Shown piece after piece: positions 33,578 to 42,785 of a DNA stretch of 64,000 nucleotides. The stretch is from NCBI GenBank assembly GCA_019096065.1, contig JAGUCH010000002.1, positions 7,328,501-7,392,500 on the forward strand, written 5' to 3'. This stretch comes from Paracyclopina nana (taxonomy: Eukaryota > Arthropoda > Copepoda > Cyclopoida > Cyclopettidae). A program made the translations under genes and the position numbers. Under the pieces are notes generated by a model. It made no database searches. It was not told the origin of the DNA and saw only the letters and a list, made by a program, of their open reading frames with translations. Each line of letters starts with the position of its first letter. Within the stretch, counting starts at the first letter, position 1.

Positions 33578-35295
33578 ACAAAATTGCGTCATCGGCATTA
33601 TGGTCCCACGGACCGGATCGGCTAATGGAACAACAGCCAGTGTCCAGTCGCCCTGACATCCGTTTTGACGAAAGCAATGAGGCTACTGTAGTGGATGGCA
33701 TTAATGCCGTCTTCTCTGCAATTTCTTTGCCACTGCCATCGCATTTGCCATTTGAGTGGCACATTAACATGGCCACAGACCAAGTGGCAGCGGCAAAATT
33801 TCTTTTGGCATTGGCAGATCGGCTTGGCCACTTAGCCAACAATCCAAACGGCCTCATAAAAAAGCTATCGCGCTGGTTCAGAATGTTGCGACGTCGTGAT
33901 GGCCACGCATTGGCACGAAGATTGGCACTACGCGTCATACAAGCAGTAATGTTTTCGGCCGATTTGCAATTCCTAGTTAAATCAAAGCATTGGAAATTAA
34001 GAAGCGAACCAGAAAAAAGCTGTGCGTACATCGATGAGGATTATTTGATCCGGGTGAGAGGCCGTTTGGACTCAGCACCCCTACTAGGCTGGCAACAGAA
34101 ACGACCAATCCTATTAGTCAAGCATGAAGCAACTACGGCGTATCTGCAGCAATGGCATTCCGCGATCGGGCATTCGGTCTCCCTTAGCCAATTTGCGCAT
34201 GTAATTCGAAAAAGGTTCTTCGTGCCGAAGTTGCGTCAGATTTTGCGAAAGATTTTCAATTCGTGTAGTGGGTGCAAAAAGCTGCGAGCCACGCCTGCAC
34301 CACCACTCATGGGAGATCTGTTCATCCCAAGCGCAACTCTTGCCCCCTTTGCCCATGTAGCCATTGATTACTGTGGGCCCTTCCTCATCAAAAGACCCAG
34401 AGGTCAAGCAAGGGACAAAAAGTATGTCCTCGTCATTGCCTGTCGTCAAACAAAAGCCATACATCTGGAGGATGCCGCTGATTTGAGCACTGATGCCTTT
34501 TTGGTCGCACTCACCCGGTTCATGGCTCGACGTGGGACTCCATTGTCCATCAGATCCGACCAGGGCTCAAATTTTGTCGGAGCGGCAGGATTAATATTCA
34601 AGGAAGATTTTTCGAAGCTACACAAAATCGATTGGGAGGAACTAAGGCGTCTAACAACTAGTAATTTCGAGTTCACATGGACATTCGCCCCCGCGGCCAC
34701 GCCCACATTTAATGGTTTGGCTGAATCTTTTGTCAAGCTTTTCAAGACGCATTTGACGGCCATCAACAGTACTTATGCGTGGTCGGAGGACACTTTTCGG
34801 TCCGCTATTGCAGTTTGTGAAAAAGTTATTAATGATCGGCCATTAGAATATGTCGCGGGCACTGCAGATGATCAACCCTCGATCGTCACTCCAAATCACT
34901 TTCTAATGTCACCGCAGATCTTGGATGTCCTACCAATTAATGACAATGGCCAGCTGCCACTCAAAGAGTATCGCAAAATCATGGCCTTTAAACAGAAGTT
35001 GTGGGACAAATGGAACTCAGACCTCTTCAATCAACTGGCGTCAAGGCCAAAATGGAGAAAGGTCACAAAAAATCTGCAGACGGGAGAGGTCGTGCTGATT
35101 CGCAACAGAGGCCAATTCGAAAAGAGGCATTCCTGGCCGATGGGAGTAATAGAGCAAGTACATCTGGACGACAACAAAATCAACAGAACGGCATCAGTAA
35201 GGGTTGTCGATCCAGCCTCTAAAGGTCAGTCTAACTGTAAAGTGGTGGTCGAGGCCATCGCTAATCTAATTCCAATCGTCCTGCTAGCGGAATGA
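33550..35295 (+). CDS. BEL Pol ORF2: integrase, -1 frame
   Basis: Open from 33550 (first ATG 33625) to TGA 35293-35295. It has an HHCC zinc-binding region (WHSAIGH ... CSGCKK). The catalytic core carries AIDYCGPF (first Asp), RSDQGSNFVG (second Asp) and NGLAESFVK (Glu), giving a complete D,D,E set. A conserved C-terminal region follows (TGEVVLIRNRGQFEKRHSW). It has no obvious start of its own and is most likely made by frameshifting from ORF1, unless the frame break is a mutation. Confidence 0.88.
   Translation, partial: KSSTKGESLDKIASSALWSHGPDRLMEQQPVSSRPDIRFDESNEATVVDGINAVFSAISLPLPSHLPFEWHINMATDQVAAAKFLLALADRLGHLANNPNGLIKKLSRWFRMLRRRDGHALARRLALRVIQAVMFSADLQFLVKSKHWKLRSEPEKSCAYIDEDYLIRVRGRLDSAPLLGWQQKRPILLVKHEATTAYLQQWHSAIGHSVSLSQFAHVIRKRFFVPKLRQILRKIFNSCSGCKKLRATPAPPLMGDLFIPSATLAPFAHVAIDYCGPFLIKRPRGQARDKKYVLVIACRQTKAIHLEDAADLSTDAFLVALTRFMARRGTPLSIRSDQGSNFVGAAGLIFKEDFSKLHKIDWEELRRLTTSNFEFTWTFAPAATPTFNGLAESFVKLFKTHLTAINSTYAWSEDTFRSAIAVCEKVINDRPLEYVAGTADDQPSIVTPNHFLMSPQILDVLPINDNGQLPLKEYRKIMAFKQKLWDKWNSDLFNQLASRPKWRKVTKNLQTGEVVLIRNRGQFEKRHSWPMGVIEQVHLDDNKINRTASVRVVDPASKGQSNCKVVVEAIANLIPIVLLAE
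33562..33568 (+). promoter_or_regulatory. Possible -1 frameshift heptamer A_AAG_GGG
   Basis: In the ORF1 frame this reads X_XXY_YYZ (A_AAG_GGG), 6 nt before the ORF1 stop. The overlap between the two frames is only 33550-33574, so the shift point must lie in it. Y = G is not a preferred slippery base in eukaryotes, so an ordinary mutation in this copy is a fair alternative. Confidence 0.35.
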
Positions 35296-35505
35296 CGTTT
35301 AAATTTTCGCGCCCCAACGACCAGTTCGAATCAGATTCAATGGCGCGTTATCGAAACGAGAAAGAAGCAACATTTGTTTACATATTTGCAATTAGTGCGC
35401 CCGTTAATTCATCAGCATCCAATATCCTCTTCCGCCGACCAGAAATCGCCGGTAATTGGAGCCGCCACAGTCAGTAAATTATCCTGTCCAATCTTTTGCA
35501 TCATC

Positions 35506-38500
35506 ATGTCGCACAAACGCAAGGCAGAGAAGACGTCGGCCTCAGACTCGGAGGAGGCATCCTCGGAGGACAAATCGGCCTCAAAACGAGTACGCTCGGA
35601 GGTACACGTAGCCAATCAACCGCCGGATTCCAACCCGTTCCCGTTTTTTCCGCCAACACGAAATGAAGACCCTCACCGCCAAGACGCAAGATCTCCCAAC
35701 CGCCACACGGTCAGTCGTACTTACGTGTCACCCATTCAGGAACGAATGGAAAGTTTGGCAGCCGCCGAACGCATCGCACTCCAAGATCATTTCGGGACAA
35801 CTGATGTCTACTTCGCCGAGGAGCTCGAGGACTTGTTGCTCAGGGAAAATTTCGATAAGGTAGCAAATATCTATGCGTCGCCGTCAACATTTATTGCGGG
35901 TTCAGTCTTTGATTATGTCAAGGGGCGTCACGACGATCGATCGGACAAAAAACGCAAAAACGCTAGAACAGATGCTCAACGTGCAAATTTAACGCGAGTT
36001 TTCTTGCTCAATGAAAACGCTAAGCTTGGAACTATCATGCTATTGGTTCATTCGGATCTGTATGACGCATGGCTCTTTTACTGCAAAAAGTTCGGCCGCA
36101 ATCCGGAGCTTTGTCGGCCGGGTTGTGAGGAACAAGCGTCGCTGTGGCTTCAAAATCTTAGCGATAGGTCGTACAAGGATTTGGGGCACATGAAATCAAA
36201 GCATGACATCGATGAGCGGGCATTCATACGACATTGCATGGCACGGGTAAAAACGCCAACAAGCGGGGGTTTACGAGTCGCCGCGTCAATTCCAGTAGAG
36301 CTTTCACGTACCCCTACAAATACCGAAAAACAGACAAAGGTCATGTCTACCCTCACGAGCTCCAATCAGCCCCAGCGCCTTTATGATACCGCGGATCGCA
36401 CCACGTCGACAGACACGGGGGAGCTTGCATTTTTTGCGTCCGGACCGGCAAGAATGGCTCAAGCAGCACTCGCCTCGGCTGGCGTCACCATTCAAGGCTT
36501 CACTGACGTCCAAGTAGACGAACCATTAGTCAATGTGGGTGTCATCATCTACGGCGAGGCCAGTCGGTTCACACAAGAACCAAACTTGGCTCAGGGCGAG
36601 CGGGAGGCGCCTGTGGAGGAAGACATGGAGGTTGAAGCAATAATGGCAAAACCAGGTCCTTCAACCAAGCGCAAACTCGAGTCACGATCTGGTTCTAAAA
36701 CGCCGCCATCATGCACGCCGTCCACTTTGCTGAGGGAGCGAGCAATCCAAAAGAAGGAAGAACGACGATCAATAGAAAAAGCTACTGGTGGGCCAGTCCC
36801 TCGTCATCTGCGTAAGTCCGAGTACAGGGTCATTGCTGCCACACCTGAAGACGACACCCTAGACCTCAATTTGCTCCCCGAAGATCTCTTCAGCGAGGTG
36901 GAATCTTTAGGCTCTCACCACAAGTCTTTGTCTCGACGAGAACGTGAGCTCGTCCTGGGTAAGTTTCAGCGGCCAAAATTTACGTCAAACAATTGCATTC
37001 TCGCGGTAGAGGGAGCACGATATTGGGTTGGGCAGCAACGGGACCCTGATTGCCCCAACGTTCTTTGCGTAGTTGCCACAAACGGCCTACGACAGTCAGA
37101 CTTCGACGTCACTGATCAGAGCGAATTTAGCACCATTTCGCTCATTGCAGCCCAAAATCAAACCCCCCTCAATGGCCCGCGGCGCTTTCACATTTCACAT
37201 TTGCCGCGGTTGATTCATTTCACGCGTGGAACTGCACAAAACGATTCGGTCTTCCGTCAGCTTTTGGAGCGCTCGAACTTTCTTGCGGAAGCCTCAGAAT
37301 TCGCGTTCGTAACCATCAAAATGATCCTGCCATCACTCGCAAAACGTAAGAGCATCATGCACTTGCCTAATTGGAGGGACTCTTTTTACGCCGTCGCGGT
37401 ATCAACATTCAATCTCAAGACCGTCGTCGTCCATGTCAATTGGAATTCGGAGCAGATTTTGGGCGCGCAGTTTCCACCAGAAATTAAGCAAATCTTCAAA
37501 GATCCGGGAATTGTCAAAATTGGCCAGGACATGCACTCAATTCTACGTCGTCTGTCAAGTCTAAAAGAGCAGGCACCAGTGATGCGGTCGTTCGTTGACG
37601 CGTCAAATTTGGCCTTGATGGCGTTTCCGCAATATGAGGTCGGCCACAGGTACATGGATATGAAACTTCACCTCGGTTATGTCGCGGAGAAGATCAACTT
37701 CCCCGTCATTTATGTGCCCCAGGAGTCGGTTCTCCCCGGGCAAGCCAACGATCGTCGGTGCATCATGTTTGGTGATTGGGATTATGAAACTCAATTTAAG
37801 ACTTGGTCACCGCCAATGAACGGGCTCGTCATGTGGGATGCGGCAGTGATTGGCGAACTGCTGCGCCTAATGGCAATTAGGTGCACAACACTGGAGGAAA
37901 TGGGCCCTGGTGCAGACGTTGTACGCCTCATGCATTTCCTTCTGGCTCAGTGCATGGGATGCCCAAATATGGTATACGCCGCAGCAAAGAATGACAACAA
38001 AATTCGACCTTATGGAACCTGGTTCGACCATGATGACTTTGAAGAGGATGGAAAAACTGTCAAGCATCGCGCCTGGCCTCTATTCTTTACGGATATGCCA
38101 CCTTGGCTAACATGCGAAGAACTCCATGCTAATTTGCGCGCAATCAAAAATACGCGACGTTGGACTCGGTCGACAGACATTATCGCGGCAGATGATAGGA
38201 AAAAACTCGTTGCACTTTATAAGCTTCCTCTCACAGAAATTGATCGTAAAGTAACTATGCTAAAATTCACCGGTAAAGGGATCATGTTTCCACACGCGTG
38301 CGCTATCTGCAACTCGGAGGATCATCGCACTGATAATTGTCTGGTTGACGCGGCCTCGCTCAATTGCGACTACTCAATTTGTCTGGAGGATGGCCATGAC
38401 ACGGCCGTCTGCCCTACACTGCACGCGAGATGTGACCTGTGCTTTCACTTGGGACACTTTCGACGACATCACCAACACTTCACTCTGGTTGCCATGATCG

Positions 38501-38661
38501 AAACGTTCTATGCCACGGCACCTCGAGGACGGGTCACCAGCCGACTCACTGCCAAAGAATGTGTGGCGCAATTTCACGTCGACCCGGTGGATGAGCGGGG
38601 GTTTATCCTCTACAAAAAGGCAACCGCGGAAGAAATGACCCTCATTACAGCATCAAAATAA
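35506..38661 (+). CDS. BEL ORF3: RNase D-like fold (inactive) plus three zinc knuckles
   Basis: 1051 aa from ATG 35506; the frame is open from at least 35374. It lies between integrase and the 3' LTR, where some BEL elements carry env, but I see no signal peptide or membrane anchor. The N-terminus is basic, acidic and Ser-rich (nuclear-like). Residues ~600-790 resemble a DEDD 3'-5' exonuclease (RNase D/WRN): PPEIKQIFKDPGIVKIGQDM, FVDASNLALMAF and a WDAAVIGELLRLM helix. The motif I D-x-E and the motif II Asp appear to be replaced. The C-terminus has CAICNSEDHRTDNC, CDYSICLEDGHDTAVC and CDLCFHLGHFRRH knuckles. Function is unknown; nucleic-acid binding is likely. Confidence 0.7.
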   Translation: MSHKRKAEKTSASDSEEASSEDKSASKRVRSEVHVANQPPDSNPFPFFPPTRNEDPHRQDARSPNRHTVSRTYVSPIQERMESLAAAERIALQDHFGTTDVYFAEELEDLLLRENFDKVANIYASPSTFIAGSVFDYVKGRHDDRSDKKRKNARTDAQRANLTRVFLLNENAKLGTIMLLVHSDLYDAWLFYCKKFGRNPELCRPGCEEQASLWLQNLSDRSYKDLGHMKSKHDIDERAFIRHCMARVKTPTSGGLRVAASIPVELSRTPTNTEKQTKVMSTLTSSNQPQRLYDTADRTTSTDTGELAFFASGPARMAQAALASAGVTIQGFTDVQVDEPLVNVGVIIYGEASRFTQEPNLAQGEREAPVEEDMEVEAIMAKPGPSTKRKLESRSGSKTPPSCTPSTLLRERAIQKKEERRSIEKATGGPVPRHLRKSEYRVIAATPEDDTLDLNLLPEDLFSEVESLGSHHKSLSRRERELVLGKFQRPKFTSNNCILAVEGARYWVGQQRDPDCPNVLCVVATNGLRQSDFDVTDQSEFSTISLIAAQNQTPLNGPRRFHISHLPRLIHFTRGTAQNDSVFRQLLERSNFLAEASEFAFVTIKMILPSLAKRKSIMHLPNWRDSFYAVAVSTFNLKTVVVHVNWNSEQILGAQFPPEIKQIFKDPGIVKIGQDMHSILRRLSSLKEQAPVMRSFVDASNLALMAFPQYEVGHRYMDMKLHLGYVAEKINFPVIYVPQESVLPGQANDRRCIMFGDWDYETQFKTWSPPMNGLVMWDAAVIGELLRLMAIRCTTLEEMGPGADVVRLMHFLLAQCMGCPNMVYAAAKNDNKIRPYGTWFDHDDFEEDGKTVKHRAWPLFFTDMPPWLTCEELHANLRAIKNTRRWTRSTDIIAADDRKKLVALYKLPLTEIDRKVTMLKFTGKGIMFPHACAICNSEDHRTDNCLVDAASLNCDYSICLEDGHDTAVCPTLHARCDLCFHLGHFRRHHQHFTLVAMIETFYATAPRGRVTSRLTAKECVAQFHVDPVDERGFILYKKATAEEMTLITASK

Positions 38662-38705
38662 CTTGTATTTCATGTCCTGCCCCGCCCCAGCTCCGGCCCC
38701 GCCTG

Positions 38706-38716
38706 AAGGGGAATAA
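38706..38716 (+). promoter_or_regulatory. Polypurine tract of BEL element
   Basis: The purine-rich run GAAGGGGAATA lies directly before the 3' LTR, where plus-strand priming is expected. Confidence 0.6.
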
Positions 38717-38873
38717 TGTACAAAATAATTATCTGGTAACGATGTCAGAAAAGAAAAGAATGTAAATAAACAAACTGCGAGTCAGTCCTACCAAAACCTT
38801 CACACGATTCACATCTGCGTATATTTTCTCTATTATATTTTCACGTGTATTTTCTTCATCATATTCCGAAACA
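38717..38873 (+). repeat. 3' LTR of BEL element (157 bp)
   Basis: It has the same length and, by reading, the same sequence as the 5' LTR. It is followed by the CTTGA target duplication. Confidence 0.93.
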
Positions 38874-39263
38874 CTTGAAATTCTGCAAAAAAGTTAAGAA
38901 AAAAATTGAATTTGCAAAAACGGCAGACTTTTTTATATCTTTTGCCAACCAAAAAAAAAGGCGAAAATCATCATTTCACTTTTGATTTCAGCTACAAAAA
39001 TCCTAAAAATTGGATCAAATTTTCATAATAATTATTATCATCATGAAAATTCTTAAAAATGTGGCTATTTTTTGGCAATTTGTGGCTATTTTGAGTCTTT
39101 TTTCTGAGATAGCCAAATGTGGCTATTTTAGAGAGAAATCTGGCTACAGCCCGCTCAAATTTTCTGGTCACCCTGACAATCGCTGAATTGCACTAGTCAG
39201 TAGTCGCAGTCGGCAGTCAAAAATCAAGGTAATCGCCGTTTTTGTGAAAAAGGTGAAGTTATC

Positions 39264-40849
39264 ATGAAAATTGCTGTGGAGGGATGCCTCCATGGAGAAT
39301 TGGAGAAAGTGTACGAGACGATTGCTGAAATCGAAGCGAAGCAACAGACCAAAGTGGACTTGCTACTATGTTGCGGAGATTTTGAAGCCTTAAGAAGCTT
39401 GTCAGATTTGAAGTGCATGGCTGTCCCCGACAAATACAAGCATATGGGGGGATTCTACAAGTATTACACTGGAGAGCTAAAAGTGCCCATTCTAACCATA
39501 GTCATAGGGGGAAACCACGAGGCCTCGAATTACTTCCAAGAGCTTCCTTTTGGGGGATGGCTTTGCCCAAATATTTACTACTTGGGGTATTGTGGCGTGA
39601 TCGACATTTTCGATGAGAAGGCTGGCATCACAGTCCTCACCATTGGGGGCCTTTCTGGAATATATAATCCAAAGCACTACCTTAGAGGGAGATACGAGAA
39701 ACCACCATATTCTAATGATACGCTCAGAAGTGTCTATCATGTGAGGAACATAGACACGCTGAGGCTGAAATCAATGCCAACAGAGTCAGTGCAAATCTTC
39801 CTCAGCCATGACTGGCCTAGAGGCATAACCAAGTTTGGAAATGTTGAGAGACTTCTCAGATGTAAACCCTTTTTTCGGCAAGATATTGAGAGAGATGAGC
39901 TAGGATCGATGCCTGGCATGGAGATCTTGGAGACCCTCAAACCAGACTACTGGTTCTCTGGCCATTTACACGTCAAATTTGCTGCCCTGGTTGACGAAAA
40001 AACTAAGTTTTTGGCTTTGGACAAGTGCTTGCCAAATCGCAGATTTCTTCAAATTCTCTCAATCGGGTAGGTTCATTTGGCTAATGAATGGCTTTTCATA
40101 TGCATTGCTTAATTTTCTATGTTTTCTTTTTTTGCATTAGTGAATCAGTTGGCCCTTTCAAACTACAGTATAATCCTAAGTGGCTATGCATTCTCAAATC
40201 TACCAATGCATTGCAAAACCCTAGCCCAAGAGAGCAGCATATGCCTGGACCTGGTTATAATGGAAGGTGGAATTTCACTCCCAAAGCGGAAGAAGAAAAC
40301 GAGATCAGAGCATTGTTTAACGACAACTTTGAAATTCCTGAAAACTTTGCGCCAGTCGGACCAACATTTGATCCACAGACTGATGACATTAAACGATTGT
40401 TTGTTGTACCTCATCCTGAGCCGCTATCAAACCCCCAGACAGTGTTATTTTGTGCAAAATTGGGCATCGATGACCCAATGACGCTTATCTGCTCGCTGGA
40501 TGCTTCAAGTATATCTGCATCTTGTGAGCCCACAAAAAATGAGGACGAAATTCCATTAGATGATAGCGATCAAGACGATCAGGCAGAGCCTGTGAAAAAC
40601 CAGGACGAGATTCCGCTTGATGAAAGTGATGAAGGGGGGGAAGAAAACGTGGCTTCGCCGACAAAGCCCAAAAAATCAATGATGTTGCCACCTCCGAAAC
40701 ATTCGGCAGAAATTTCAGAAATCGACTTTGAGCCAAAACGATGCCATGACAGTACCGAAGAGGGTAAAATGGAAGCTAATCCTCCAAAGAAAATGATGAA
40801 AAGGAGAAATGCAGCCATGTATGCCACGGCTAGTGATGATGATAAATAA
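39264..40849 (+). CDS. DBR1: RNA lariat debranching enzyme
   Basis: Model join(39264..40066,40141..40849), 503 aa; the 74 bp intron is GT-AG. It is a metallophosphoesterase that cleaves the 2'-5' bond of intron lariats in the nucleus. Metal-site motifs are all present: [39 protein letters not shown] and [12 protein letters not shown]. The DBR1-specific C-terminal domain follows ([49 protein letters not shown]). After it comes an acidic, repeat-containing tail with two near-identical DEIPLD blocks and a Lys-rich end. The upstream hAT/BEL insertion ends only 88 bp before the ATG, so the promoter is probably affected. Confidence 0.96.
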
Positions 40850-40891
40850 TTATTTTTTCATTTCATTAGAAGCTTCTATCTGATAATTTTT

Positions 40892-42121
40892 TCAATATCT
40901 CAATCTGCTCTTTCGTGTCTTTAAAGGAGTCGTTGGCGCTTGGGTCTTGTTGTCATCAGGGCACATAGACACGTTCCACAAGTTTTTTGGGCTCTCGGGA
41001 TTGGGCTCAAAGTGAGCTCTGTGTTTTGAGCACTTCTGAAGCAGGTCATTTAGCGTTTTATCTCCCACGCCTGTTTCGGCATAAAATCTTTCACAGTCCT
41101 TGCACGCGAAGCCCACTAATTCTTTCCTCTCGGCAGCTTTTCTAACTGGTGACAATTGCATTTTGACCTCTTTCTTTTCCTCCTTAACATTAATGCTCAA
41201 GTCATTAAAGCTGGAGTCGGCGAGAGAATTTTTGATCGCCACCTGAAGCTGATTTGCATAGTCAGTATTTTCATTTTTGACAGGAACACCAGGTTCCTTC
41301 TTAAAAAACTTTGCAATAGATCCTTGCTTGAAAGTGTGTGCTTTGTATACTTGAGATGACTCATCAGAAACAGGGGATTTCTTGGGCTTTTTCGATCTCG
41401 ACAGCCTGTTAGAAGAATGAAGCTGAGTGGAAGCAGACGATGGCTTGAAATCGTCATCATCATTTATGTCCTCAACAGCCTTCGGCTTTCTAATCCTTGA
41501 GAGCACAGAAGGACTAGTTGAGGACTCGCAACCAAACAGTCCTATAGATGGACCCGAATTTTTCTCCAATTTCAACTCTGGGTATTTTTCTCTGATTGCT
41601 ATGTCTTTCAAGTCCATGGGATCGTCTGAATTTCTTGCAGTTAACCCAAAGTCTTCTTTGTGAGTGATTAATACATCATCGAATTTTTGTCTCTTTTTTT
41701 CAATGATCACTGGACTTTTTTTCTTTTTTCTTTTGCTCTCTTTCATTTCACTTAGTTGATCATCAACTTGCGTCTCAGGAATAATGTCCGACTCTAATTC
41801 CTCTACAAAATCATCGTTATTCGGAACAATTGCACAAGTCTCCGGAACGTAATTTTCAGAAGTTGGATCCACCTTAAAGAGTCTCTGAAAGCTTTGGCTG
41901 ATTTCTTCCTCATCATTTATGGCCTTAATAGAGCCCTCAGCAGCTTCATCAACCAAGCTGTCAAATGACAAGTGAATTAAATGAAGCAGGAGCTTAAAGC
42001 TGGCCTTCCTCTGGTTCAAATCAAAATTAGGCCACTTTTCAAACTCAGCATCCGATTCTTTAATAAGGCCGTACTTCGTTCCGAATTCGGTTAGCGTTTG
42101 AACCATGTTTATGTAAGCCAT
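40892..42121 (-). CDS. CtIP/Sae2-like DNA end-resection protein
   Basis: Single exon, 409 aa. The C-terminus has the conserved CtIP/Sae2 domain: ELVGFACKDCERFYAETG, a CSKHRAHFEPNPESPKNLW block and WNVSMCPDDNKT followed by TPLKTRKSR. In relatives this domain activates MRE11 nuclease at DNA breaks; a CDK-type Thr-Pro (TTPLK) is near the end. The rest is charged and disordered, with several Ser/Thr-Pro sites and a PCNA-type box (GSIAKFFKKE). The N-terminal helical region (residues 1-80) may be the dimerisation part. It is shorter than human CtIP (897 aa). It converges with DBR1, with only 42 bp between the stop codons. Confidence 0.8.
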   Translation of the reverse strand: MAYINMVQTLTEFGTKYGLIKESDAEFEKWPNFDLNQRKASFKLLLHLIHLSFDSLVDEAAEGSIKAINDEEEISQSFQRLFKVDPTSENYVPETCAIVPNNDDFVEELESDIIPETQVDDQLSEMKESKRKKKKSPVIIEKKRQKFDDVLITHKEDFGLTARNSDDPMDLKDIAIREKYPELKLEKNSGPSIGLFGCESSTSPSVLSRIRKPKAVEDINDDDDFKPSSASTQLHSSNRLSRSKKPKKSPVSDESSQVYKAHTFKQGSIAKFFKKEPGVPVKNENTDYANQLQVAIKNSLADSSFNDLSINVKEEKKEVKMQLSPVRKAAERKELVGFACKDCERFYAETGVGDKTLNDLLQKCSKHRAHFEPNPESPKNLWNVSMCPDDNKTQAPTTPLKTRKSRLRY

Positions 42122-42785
42122 TTTCTGATTATGAGGATTTTAATAACGATTTTTGACAGGTTTTCCAATATTTGCCGCCTTTGTTTTGACTTTTAGCTGT
42201 CTTTTACGGTTTTACCGCTCCGGTTTTTTGAAGTGTAACCAGATGTGTAGACGAGTTTATTTAAAAGCCAAAATTAAGAAAGAAATTCACGTTCCCTTCC
42301 TGTTTTTCATTTATCGAGAATTAGACATAATACCTTCAAAAAAGCTTCAAAACACTCCAATCTTTCCTTACCTAACATTAGTATTTTAAGATGGCAAAAA
42401 TAAAGCAGTGTAGTAGAAAAAATATTACGAACACAACTTAGGATGCGATTCAAAGGAATACAAGGGCTATTTTTGAGGCAAAGATTTAAAAAGGCGAGCA
42501 TTTCATTAGCTCTATTTGCTCGTCTGAAAAATTTTGTAAACATGAAATTCTTTGCAATAAAGGAAATATTTGAGTGAATACAAGGCCCGAGAAAACAAGG
42601 TGTGACATTTTATCTTTTTTGTACGTCAGCGCATGGCTAGTGCTAATTTTTCGTTCCAGCTTTTAAATCGAAATTGCTAACACACATAAAGAAATAAAAT
42701 TGAGGAAGTTTCTAGACTAGAAGAACACAATTTAGAAGTCCTTGTTGAGGAAAGCCTTTCAGCGTTGTGAATTCCAGATTTGAAA
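42122..42785. promoter_or_regulatory. Intergenic, divergent CtIP-like(-)/CDC37(+) region
   Basis: I see no gene. The 664 bp between two divergent start codons presumably holds both promoters. No specific sites are recognised. Confidence 0.4.

Larger units (their letters stand above)
29141..38873 (+). mobile_element. Full-length BEL/Pao LTR retrotransposon (9.73 kb)
   Basis: Two 157 bp LTRs, identical as far as I can read, bound the element. They start TGTACAAAATAA and end CCGAAACA, flanked by a 5 bp target duplication CTTGA (29136-29140 and 38874-38878). The order inside is LTR, tRNA-Lys-type primer site, gag-pol, integrase, a third ORF, polypurine tract and LTR. The gag-protease-RT-RNaseH-integrase order and sequence are BEL/Pao. 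Identical LTRs imply recent insertion. pol is interrupted by a -1 frame change near 33562-33577. Confidence 0.93.
28993..39175. mobile_element. hAT-type non-autonomous element, split by a BEL retrotransposon
   Basis: Terminal inverted repeats CAGGGTGACCAGA (28993-29005 and 39163-39175) with perfect 8 bp duplications identify a hAT element. Removing the BEL insertion leaves roughly 445 bp of AT-rich DNA with no ORF. Both subterminal regions carry repeated GTGGCTATTTT / TAGCCA motifs, typical of hAT transposase binding. The right end lies 88 bp upstream of the DBR1 start codon. Confidence 0.9.

Noticed and set aside
35374-35505. Longer start for BEL ORF3 at 35374
   Set aside because: The 44 upstream residues show no domain character and ATG 35506 begins a typical charged N-terminus. 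The upstream part is probably leader or splice region.
35506-38661. BEL ORF3 as an envelope glycoprotein
   Set aside because: No signal peptide, transmembrane anchor, fusion segment or cysteine-rich ectodomain is visible. Zinc knuckles argue for a nucleic-acid-binding protein.
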